The notes below the pieces were generated by a model, which was not told where the DNA came from, made no database searches, and worked only from the letters and a program-made list of their open reading frames with translations. This document shows positions 1-6,290 of a stretch of 42,348 nt of DNA, in pieces. The position numbers and the translations under genes are program-made. The DNA comes from Eubacterium sp. GTDB lineage: Bacteria; Bacillota; Clostridia; Lachnospirales; Lachnospiraceae. Each line of letters starts with the position of its first letter. Within the stretch, counting starts at the first letter, position 1. The stretch is taken from assembly GCA_017477505.1 (NCBI GenBank), contig JAFUVQ010000039.1:1-42348 (forward strand). The letters are read 5' to 3'.

Positions 1-79
1 GTTGGATATTTGGTTGATTGGTCTCTTCTAAGTATACCATATTTTGTGAGGGGTTGCTTCTTTTTATGCAATAAAAAAT

Positions 80-116
80 GCCGTATTTATGCGGCTTGCG
101 GCGTTTCGCAAACGCC
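80..116. other. Two small adjacent hairpins in the leading intergenic stretch
   Basis: GCCG (80-83) can pair with CGGC (92-95), and GGCGTTT (100-106) pairs perfectly with AAACGCC (110-116) around a CGC loop. No T-run follows, so a terminator is not supported. No convincing gene is visible in positions 1-151; any reading frame there could be the tail of a gene outside the window. Confidence 0.25.
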
Positions 117-151
117 TAACAGCATAATAAATCAAGGGGGGGAGTGTAAAA

Positions 152-466
152 ATGGCATCGAGCAAAGATTATTTGGATTTCATATTAGATCAGCTTTCAG
201 AGCTGGATGATATAACTTATAGGGCGATGATGGGAGAATACATCATCTATTATCGCGGAAAAGTTGTTGGTGGAATTTATGATGACCGTTTTCTTGTGAA
301 GCCTGTAAAGTCTGCTGAGAAAATGATGCCGGAAGCCGGTCTGGAACTGCCATACGAGGGAGCGAAGGAGATGCTCCTTGTCGATAATGTTGAGAACAAA
401 GAGTTTCTTCACGAACTGTTAGAGGCGATGTATGAAGAACTACATGCACCTAAGAAAAAGAAGTGA
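152..466 (+). CDS. TfoX/Sxy N-terminal domain family protein
   Basis: This is a 104-residue protein made up of a single TfoX_N-type domain. The characteristic start is visible: a short helix, then the segment around residues 24-40 (YRAMMGEYIIYYRGKVVGGI), followed by the strand-rich middle and a lysine-rich tail. TfoX/Sxy is known as a competence co-activator in Gammaproteobacteria. Stand-alone N-terminal domains like this are common in Firmicutes and have no established function, so no competence role is claimed. The ATG at 152 follows a G-rich ribosome binding site (136-144) with about 7 nt spacing. It appears to be monocistronic, with its own gap on both sides. Confidence 0.85.
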   Translation: MASSKDYLDFILDQLSELDDITYRAMMGEYIIYYRGKVVGGIYDDRFLVKPVKSAEKMMPEAGLELPYEGAKEMLLVDNVENKEFLHELLEAMYEELHAPKKKK

Positions 467-499
467 GCTATAGTAAGGAAAACCGGAAGATAATTAGCC

Positions 500-527
500 T
501 TGACTTTTTATTTGCAGGCTATATTAT
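500..527 (+). promoter_or_regulatory. Probable sigma-A promoter for the nitroreductase gene
   Basis: TTGACT (500-505) is followed after 16 nt by TATTAT (522-527). The -35 box sits in the loop of an imperfect inverted repeat (TAGCC/GGCTA nested inside AACCGG/CCGGTT). The predicted leader to the ATG at 704 is about 170 nt long and shows no recognised riboswitch. Confidence 0.45.
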
Positions 528-703
528 TAATATTCCCGGTTAAAAATCTATTCCTTTTATTTATAAATAATAACATATATTCATTTCACAGTATATAAGT
601 TTAATGAAAAGATAAAGCTGTGAACATGAATAGTAAAACATGGATATTAACGATAATCGCGATTGAAGTTTCTATACATAGTAGTTAGAGATGGAGGATA
701 AAA

Positions 704-1321
704 ATGGATTTTTATGAAGTTATAAATTCAAGACATAGTATAAGAGATTTTGCAGATGAGAGTATTCCCAAGGATATAATGGAGAGAATAGTAAGGGCGG
801 CATATACGGCGCCTGCAAATGACCATTTCAGAGATTGGCATTATGTAGTGGTAACAGATAAAGAGATTATGAAAAATGTGATAGAAGGGGTTCCCAAGAA
901 TCTGACGGTGAAGGATGTGGATGCTATGACATTTATCTCTGATCCTGTTCAGAAGGAGAGCTATCAGATTGCAGTGCCTAAACAGTATAGAATGTTAATC
1001 GATGCTGCCGCAATCATAATTCCGCTGATGAAGAAGAAAGTGGATATTCTAAATCCTTCCTGCCTGTCGGATCTTAACTGTTATGCCTCAGTTTGGTGTA
1101 GTATAGAAAATGTGTGGCTTGCAACTGTGGCAGAAGGATACGGATGCAATGTCAGAATTCCACTGGGAGATGAAGAGACTGTAGCTAAAGAAGCTTTAAA
1201 TATACCTGACGATTATATGATTCCTTGTTTTATCGGAGTTGGCCGCCCTGCTGAAACGGCTGTTTATACAAAGCAGATAGATGTGGATTATGGTACGCAG
1301 ATACATTGGGAAATGTTTTAA
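704..1321 (+). CDS. Nitroreductase family FMN-dependent oxidoreductase
   Basis: This 205-residue protein has the length and opening of the nitroreductase superfamily. The N-terminal segment at residues 8-15 (NSRHSIRDF region) carries the Ser-Arg-x-Ser-x-Arg pattern that contacts the FMN phosphate. The C-terminal part (about 135-180) holds the helix and GYGCNVRIPLG segment typical of the cofactor-binding end. Such enzymes are homodimeric flavoproteins that reduce nitro compounds, quinones or flavins with NAD(P)H; the physiological substrate cannot be read from sequence. The start is supported by GGAGG at 693-697, six nt from the ATG. It has its own likely promoter near 500 and is followed by a decayed gene fragment. 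Confidence 0.85.
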   Translation: MDFYEVINSRHSIRDFADESIPKDIMERIVRAAYTAPANDHFRDWHYVVVTDKEIMKNVIEGVPKNLTVKDVDAMTFISDPVQKESYQIAVPKQYRMLIDAAAIIIPLMKKKVDILNPSCLSDLNCYASVWCSIENVWLATVAEGYGCNVRIPLGDEETVAKEALNIPDDYMIPCFIGVGRPAETAVYTKQIDVDYGTQIHWEMF

Positions 1322-1327
1322 GCAGGG

Positions 1328-1468
1328 ATGAAAACGGATGGAAAAAAGAAAATATCTTATATGGATGAACAGCCAAGATATAAAGACATGGAAATCCCTG
1401 AAGAAGCCGGGGAGCAGAAAAGACTTTTAAGGCGTCTATGGGAATGTTTAAGATTAATCCTTCGGTAA
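1328..1468 (+). pseudogene. Possible N-terminal remnant of a macro-domain protein-ADP-ribose hydrolase
   Basis: A 46-codon frame contains, at residues 18-35, a YKDMEIPEEAGEQKRLLR stretch. From memory this resembles the start of bacterial protein-ADP-ribose hydrolases (macro domain), where a 'YKD..IP.....QKRLLRSLMN' segment precedes the macro fold. Here the similarity stops, the frame ends within about 10 codons and no macro domain follows before the next gene. Nearby frames keep short open stretches, so a frameshift plus a large deletion is likely. It has no clear ribosome binding site. The family assignment was not tested by alignment. Confidence 0.35.
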
Positions 1469-1496
1469 CTTAAAGTTTGTAGAGGAAGTAAATAAA

Positions 1497-2768
1497 ATGA
1501 GAATTACTATTGGAGATTTCACGGCTGTCTACAGTAGTGGCGATTATTTGGGTGTACGTCTATGTGTTAGACTGGATGATACAATAGATGGGCAGATATT
1601 AAAAGTCGCAACAGAAAAAACAGCAAAGCGATATCCATATTTTTGTGTGAGATTTGCTCAAACTGATAGAGAGTATTATCTGGAGGATAATCCTCTTCCA
1701 GTTATGACAATTAATAAGGCTTCATCGATAAGACTGTTAACAGAAGAAGTCAATTATCATGTATGGGCGGTATGCTATAAAGACGATTATATATATTTTG
1801 ATGTCTTTCATGGGTTGGCCGATGGAAATCAAATGTATCGTATGCTTTCTACACTCCTGTATTATTATATGAGTGAACGGTATGGAGATGTTGAAGTACA
1901 GGATATATTAACGTTGGAAGTTCCTATTTCAGACGAAGAAACTGATGATCCAATAGAAAAATTATTTACAGACAGTGCTGATTGCTCATCATATAGTTCG
2001 AAGAAACCAGAAGAACAGCATGCTGCATTCAAATGTGTGGCTGATGGTGGTTCTGAATCAGGTGAACATATGTTTTATGATATAGCGATACCAGAAGCTG
2101 AGTTTGTCAGATTTGCTTCTGAATATGGAGCAACTCCTGGAAATATGATAACTCTTCTTATGGCTCGTGCTATAGCAAGTGTTCATCCAGAATGTGATAA
2201 ATCACCGGTTGGTTATTATTTTATAAACTGCCGGCCCATGCTGGGAGTAGCAAAAAGCAGTCATAACTGCATATCTATGGTACGAATAGAATATAGTAAA
2301 GATATTCAAAAACTGGACTTTAAAGAGCAGTGTAGGTTATATCGTGAACTTACTCGTGCTGAGAGTTCTCCGGAAGTTGTGCGTAAATCAATGATGGGAC
2401 TTGCTTCAAAAGTGAATTTGCTTATGAAACTTCCAACTGTTAAAGATAAAGAGAAAGCTGTTGACGAGCTACGTGCAGCTGGTAGGCCTTTTAGTACATA
2501 TGGAGTAAGCTACGTCGGCAGGTGGAAATATAGCTCAATTGAAAAACATATTAGAGAATTCTGGACTCATGTAGTCGGACGGAGCGAAATAAGTATAGAA
2601 ATTGCTGCAGTTGCTGGGAATATTTACATATCATATCAACAAGGCATTAAAGATGAATCATATGTATATGAATTTATTAATCAGTTGAACAATTTCGGAA
2701 TTCCGACCATGCTTGTAAGGAAAATTCCAGTAGATGTTGAGAAAATTACAGAAAAAGTGATTTTCTGA
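1497..2768 (+). CDS. Condensation-domain-like / alcohol O-acetyltransferase-like acyltransferase
   Basis: This 423-residue protein has the layout of the chloramphenicol acetyltransferase / NRPS condensation superfamily. An active-site motif HGLADG lies at residues 105-110 and corresponds to HHxxxDG, keeping the second catalytic His and the structural Asp-Gly but not the first His. A second half (about 190-400) would form the other CAT-like lobe. Stand-alone members act as acyl- or acetyltransferases on alcohols or similar nucleophiles; no carrier-protein, adenylation or ketosynthase gene lies nearby, so a peptide synthetase role is unlikely. The substrate is unknown. The start at 1497 has an AGAGGAAG binding site just upstream. 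Confidence 0.65.
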   Translation: MRITIGDFTAVYSSGDYLGVRLCVRLDDTIDGQILKVATEKTAKRYPYFCVRFAQTDREYYLEDNPLPVMTINKASSIRLLTEEVNYHVWAVCYKDDYIYFDVFHGLADGNQMYRMLSTLLYYYMSERYGDVEVQDILTLEVPISDEETDDPIEKLFTDSADCSSYSSKKPEEQHAAFKCVADGGSESGEHMFYDIAIPEAEFVRFASEYGATPGNMITLLMARAIASVHPECDKSPVGYYFINCRPMLGVAKSSHNCISMVRIEYSKDIQKLDFKEQCRLYRELTRAESSPEVVRKSMMGLASKVNLLMKLPTVKDKEKAVDELRAAGRPFSTYGVSYVGRWKYSSIEKHIREFWTHVVGRSEISIEIAAVAGNIYISYQQGIKDESYVYEFINQLNNFGIPTMLVRKIPVDVEKITEKVIF

Positions 2769-2889
2769 TAGTTTCTCTGTTTACATGTGTTCAGACTTGT
2801 TTGGTACAATTAATATGTTTTATAGAACAATAAAGTGTTACTTTTGGAAGTGTAAGTAAAGTTTATTTCAGGATAATTGAGGATTGAAA

Positions 2890-3273
2890 ATGAAGATAGA
2901 ACATATTGCCATGTATGTGAATGAGTTGGAATCGGCAAGGGACTTCTTTGTGAAGTATCTCGGAGGAGTGTCGAATGATGGATATAACAATAAAACAACG
3001 GGATTTAAATCATACTTTATCAGTTTTGATGATGGAGCAAGACTTGAAATAATGAATAAACCTTCTATGGAGAATATTGCAAAGTCAATCAATCGTACAG
3101 GATATACTCATATAGCCTTTTCTGTAGGAAGTGTTGAAGAAGTTGATCGTTTGACAAGTGAGTTTAGGGAAGCAGGGTTTGAGGTGTTGAGTGGACCTCG
3201 AACTACAGGTGATGGCTATTATGAAAGCTGCATAGTCGGTTTTGAAGGAAATCTGATTGAAATCACTGTATAA
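2890..3273 (+). CDS. VOC-family (glyoxalase/bleomycin-resistance fold) protein
   Basis: This 127-residue protein starts MKIEHIAMYVNELESARDFF, the standard opening of the vicinal oxygen chelate fold. Paired beta-alpha-beta-beta-beta modules follow, with a metal-site-like His in IEHIA near the start, a His in GYTHIAF mid-protein and a Glu in NLIEITV at the end, which together resemble the glyoxalase-type metal ligands. Members include glyoxalases, dioxygenases and antibiotic-binding proteins, so the reaction is not predictable. The ATG at 2890 is preferred over an in-frame TTG at 2884 because GAGGA (2879-2883) is six nt from the ATG and directly abuts the TTG. Confidence 0.8.
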   Translation: MKIEHIAMYVNELESARDFFVKYLGGVSNDGYNNKTTGFKSYFISFDDGARLEIMNKPSMENIAKSINRTGYTHIAFSVGSVEEVDRLTSEFREAGFEVLSGPRTTGDGYYESCIVGFEGNLIEITV

Positions 3274-3421
3274 AATAGGGCGACTGCATCCGAAAAGAAT
3301 AATAACTTTTTAGTGAGAGAAGATAATAGTGGTAGTGGTTGGTAAAGAAGTTTGAACCTGAAGGCTTGAGGGTTTTGATACTCAGAATAATGAGGATTTA
3401 TTATAAGGGGAGAGAACTATA

Positions 3422-4246
3422 TTGGACTTATTAGAGCAATTCAAAAATGTATATGGTGATGAGCTTATTCCGAAGGGCTTTTCTTTGATAAAAAGCAAGT
3501 ATCCATATTTTGTCAAAGTCACATCTGATGAAATTATTCAACTTATATCTGTTGAAAAAAAGAAATCTGATGTTAACCCGGATTATGAAGGGCTTAGTAT
3601 TTGGATTGGCATAAGCCTCATTACACTTCCTATGATTGATTATGATAGTATGCCAAGTACACTCAGTAATCAGGGGTGGATGATACCTATTATTGATTTT
3701 TATCATCGCTGTTCAGTATCTCTGGATGGATTTGAAAAAGTGGATATGAAGTATTCCTTTTACTATGAAAAGGGAAATGAAGCAGATATGCTGACTGCTC
3801 TTAAACAATCGTGGGATGAACAGATGCCTTTTGTTGTCGATTTTTTCAATAGATATACAACTATGGAAGACTACTATTCACTTAAAGGTCTTATGTGTTT
3901 CGGATTTTATCAGGATATAGTTATCCTAAAACAGAAAAATGACGAATATCTTTCTGAAAGGGAGAAGGAATATCCGTCTCAATTGCAGGAATTTGTGTCG
4001 TTTTTAGATAATAATTCTAATAATCCTATGATGAAATTGCTACGCGAACGTAAAGAAAAAGAATTCAGAGAGAAATACCTGGAATACAATCAATGGTTTA
4101 TTGATAGGAAGATTGGTGGTTCTGCATACGACAATTATATGGAAAATGCCATTAGGAATGCGAAAAATAATCAAAAATTACTAGAAGAAATAGGAGCGAA
4201 GCTTCAAATTAGACATTGTATTCCAGTTAAATGCACAAGAGATTAA
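3422..4246 (+). CDS. Protein of unknown function
   Basis: I do not recognise this 274-residue protein. It reads as a soluble, mixed alpha/beta protein with no signal peptide or membrane segment. Aromatic-rich strands fill the first 170 residues and a charged helical tail (about 170-265, rich in Glu, Lys and Asn) follows. It begins with TTG at 3422, supported by AGGGGAG (3405-3411) about 10 nt upstream; there is no in-frame ATG near the start. The next gene (a GNAT acetyltransferase) follows after 20 nt, so the two are probably co-transcribed. Codon use looks more A+T-rich than in the later signalling genes. Confidence 0.7.
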   Translation: MDLLEQFKNVYGDELIPKGFSLIKSKYPYFVKVTSDEIIQLISVEKKKSDVNPDYEGLSIWIGISLITLPMIDYDSMPSTLSNQGWMIPIIDFYHRCSVSLDGFEKVDMKYSFYYEKGNEADMLTALKQSWDEQMPFVVDFFNRYTTMEDYYSLKGLMCFGFYQDIVILKQKNDEYLSEREKEYPSQLQEFVSFLDNNSNNPMMKLLRERKEKEFREKYLEYNQWFIDRKIGGSAYDNYMENAIRNAKNNQKLLEEIGAKLQIRHCIPVKCTRD

Positions 4247-4266
4247 ATATTATAAGGATATGAAAA

Positions 4267-4848
4267 ATGCTTACACATTTAGGAACAAAAACAATTGAAA
4301 CCGAACGATTGATTCTTCGACGATTTGAATATTCAGATATAGATTCTATGCTTCGGAACTGGATTGCTGATGAGCAGACACAGTGGGATTATGGTGAGCC
4401 AAGCTATGAAACTCCTGAAGCAGTAAGAGAATTATTTGATAAAAAGTATGTTGTTTCGTATTCAAGAGATGATTATTATAGGTGGGCTGTGATTGAAAAA
4501 AAATCTAAGGAGTGTATTGGACAAATTGCATATTTTTCCGTAGATACTGAAAATCAGCATGGTGAGATCGAGTATGTTATCGGACCGGCATTTCAAGGTA
4601 AAGGATATGCAACAGAGATGACAAAGGCGGTCATTGCATTTGGATTTGACAAGATAAATTTCAATCGAATTGAGATTGATTGTCGTACGGAAAATGAAGC
4701 ATCACGTAGAGTTATTGAAAAGTGTGGACTTACTTATGAAGGAGTGTTTCGTGACTTTTTTTGGAGAAAGGATCATTTTGAGGGGAGGAGAGTATTCTCT
4801 ATATTGAAAAATGAATGGAAGAAAGAAAATTTAAATTGTACTTGCTAG
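4267..4848 (+). CDS. GNAT family N-acetyltransferase (RimJ/RimL type)
   Basis: This 193-residue protein has the typical RimJ/RimL opening (ETERLILRRFEYSDIDSM, residues 11-28). Its acetyl-CoA pyrophosphate-binding loop FQGKGYATEM lies near 114-123, and the late NEASRRVIEKCGLTYEGVFR segment around 145-165 is characteristic of this branch. It would transfer an acetyl group from acetyl-CoA to a primary amine on a protein N-terminus, polyamine or small molecule; the acceptor is not predictable. AAGGA at 4254-4258 precedes the ATG by eight nt. Its 3' end overlaps a frame-broken small reading frame. Confidence 0.85.
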   Translation: MLTHLGTKTIETERLILRRFEYSDIDSMLRNWIADEQTQWDYGEPSYETPEAVRELFDKKYVVSYSRDDYYRWAVIEKKSKECIGQIAYFSVDTENQHGEIEYVIGPAFQGKGYATEMTKAVIAFGFDKINFNRIEIDCRTENEASRRVIEKCGLTYEGVFRDFFWRKDHFEGRRVFSILKNEWKKENLNCTC

Positions 4849-4948
4849 CATCATTTTTTGCGTAGTTATTATATTTATATATTTCAGTGAAATGAAATTA
4901 GCACAAATGGATGCAGAACTGGATAAGGATCCTGATATGGCCTTTTAG
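4815..4948 (+). pseudogene. Frame-broken small membrane peptide gene
   Basis: A frame starts at ATG 4815 (MEERKFKLYLLASFF) and stops at a TAG straight after a T6 tract (4854-4859). One extra base in that tract would join it to a second frame (VVIIFIYFSEMKLAQMDAEL and on to the TAG at 4946-4948). This gives a 44-residue protein with a basic start, one hydrophobic span and an acidic tail. The length is one base short of a multiple of three. It may be a recent frameshift, a sequencing slip in the homopolymer, or programmed slippage; no family is recognised. It overlaps the end of the preceding GNAT gene by 34 nt. Confidence 0.35.
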
Positions 4949-4974
4949 ACACAAGTTTTCGGGAGGTAAAAACA

Positions 4975-5601
4975 TTGAATAAAAATGACTATATAATCAG
5001 ATTAGAAGAAAAGAGAGATTTCAGAGCAGTAGAAAACCTTGTCAGGGAGTCATTCTGGAATGTTTATAAGCCGGGATGTGCTGAGCATTATGTGATTCAT
5101 GTTCTCAGGGATGATCCGGCGTTTATACCGGAGCTTGACTTCGTGATGGAGAGGGATGGAAATTTGATTGGACAAAATATGTTCATGAAGACAATCATTG
5201 AAGCTGACGATGGAAGGGTGATTGATGTTCTTACGATGGGACCAATAGGAATTACACCTGAGCTGAAAAGAAAAGGATACGGTAAGATTTTGCTTGATTA
5301 TTCTCTGGCGAAGGCCACAGAGATGGGATTTGGTGCGGTTCTGTTTGAAGGAAACATCGGATTCTATGGTAAGAGCGGCTTTGATTATGCCAGTAAGTTT
5401 GGCATCCGTTATCATGATCTGCCGGAGGATGCGGATTCATCATTCTTTCTTTGCAAAGAGCTGATTCCAGGATACCTTGACGGAATCACTGGGGTTTATC
5501 AGACTCCACAAGGATATTACGTAAAGGATGAGGATGTAGAAGAATTCGATAAAGACTTTCCACCAAAGAAAAAGCTGAAACTGCCCGGACAGATTTTCTA
5601 A
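4975..5601 (+). CDS. GNAT family N-acetyltransferase (YhbS-like)
   Basis: This 208-residue protein has a GNAT core: the opening helix (VENLVRESFWNVYKPG, about 20-35), a central strand pair, the acetyl-CoA loop around LKRKGYGKILLDYSLAKA (about 98-115) and a GFYGKSGFDYA segment near 128-138 typical of the YhbS-type branch. A C-terminal extension of about 60 residues ends in a Lys-Pro-rich tail. The acceptor substrate is unknown. It begins with TTG at 4975, preceded by GGGAGG (4961-4966) with eight nt spacing, and no better in-frame start exists. The Nudix gene follows after about 54 nt and may be co-transcribed. Confidence 0.82.
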   Translation: MNKNDYIIRLEEKRDFRAVENLVRESFWNVYKPGCAEHYVIHVLRDDPAFIPELDFVMERDGNLIGQNMFMKTIIEADDGRVIDVLTMGPIGITPELKRKGYGKILLDYSLAKATEMGFGAVLFEGNIGFYGKSGFDYASKFGIRYHDLPEDADSSFFLCKELIPGYLDGITGVYQTPQGYYVKDEDVEEFDKDFPPKKKLKLPGQIF

Positions 5602-5655
5602 GCAGGAACAGAAAGGCAGACGTTGAAAGATATAAGAATATAGAGGAGATTATAA

Positions 5656-6222
5656 ATGTCACTATACAGAATTACAGACATAACAGAAGCAGACTATGGA
5701 TGTGAGGAGCATGTAGATGGACCGCACGCGGTTCTTGTTCTTGAGGACGGGAACAAGGTTGAAGTTACCGAAAGCTGGATTGCTGAAAATGGAATAGAGG
5801 AAGGCAAACAGGTCTGGATCAACGAGTCAGGGGTTATAAGTAAAGGCATTGAAGTCGTTGCTGCTGTTATAAAACACGAAGGCAGGATTTTTGCAACTCA
5901 GAGGGGATACGGAGAATTCAAAGACCGCTGGGAGTTCCCGGGTGGTAAGATGGAGCCCGGCGAAGCACCTGATGCAGCGCTGGTCAGAGAGATAAGAGAA
6001 GAGCTTGCTACAGAGATAAAGGTAGGAGACTTGATAAAAACAGTCGATACGGATTATCCCGATTTCCATATTAAGATGCATGTATTTTGGTGTACCGTAT
6101 TAAGCGGTAATCTTACACTGCTTGAGCATGAGGCAGCCAAATGGATAGAAATAGATGATTCGCTTCCGGGTGCGGTTGATTGGCTTCCGGCAGATATGGA
6201 AGTGGTAGAGGCTATTTCCTGA
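5656..6222 (+). CDS. Nudix hydrolase, MutT/CTP-pyrophosphohydrolase-like, with an N-terminal extension
   Basis: This 188-residue protein carries a Nudix box at residues 97-119: G97, E103, then REIREE at 111-116. The pattern is GX5EX7REUXEEXGU except that the last Gly is Ala (118). The Nudix domain starts near 66 (EVVAAVIKHEGRIFATQR) and the RWEFPGGKMEPGE segment is typical of MutT-type enzymes that clean oxidised or non-canonical nucleoside triphosphates to monophosphates. About 60 residues precede it, reading as a small beta domain that I could not assign with certainty. A ribosome binding site GAGGAG lies just before the ATG. The gene ends at a shared terminator. Confidence 0.85.
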   Translation: MSLYRITDITEADYGCEEHVDGPHAVLVLEDGNKVEVTESWIAENGIEEGKQVWINESGVISKGIEVVAAVIKHEGRIFATQRGYGEFKDRWEFPGGKMEPGEAPDAALVREIREELATEIKVGDLIKTVDTDYPDFHIKMHVFWCTVLSGNLTLLEHEAAKWIEIDDSLPGAVDWLPADMEVVEAIS

Positions 6223-6254
6223 ACAGTTAATAATTCTCTGATAAAGAGGAATAA

Positions 6255-6290
6255 AAAACGGCTATTCTGACCGGATCAGATAGCCGTTTT
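6255..6290. terminator. Bidirectional intrinsic terminator between convergent genes
   Basis: AAAACGGCTAT-type left and right arms (6255-6270 and 6276-6290) pair with one bulged base around a CCGGA loop, with A-rich and T-rich flanks on either side. The right arm contains the stop codon of the leftward histidine kinase (6276-6278), so it can terminate both the Nudix gene and that kinase. Confidence 0.8.

Noticed and set aside
10-210. A 66-codon frame at the window start
   Set aside because: It overlaps the hairpins and the start of the TfoX-like gene, has no binding site and no recognisable sequence.
3274-3421. A possible small gene between the VOC protein and the unrecognised protein
   Set aside because: Short frames there lack start signals and recognisable residues; it reads as ordinary intergenic sequence with the next gene's binding site at its end.
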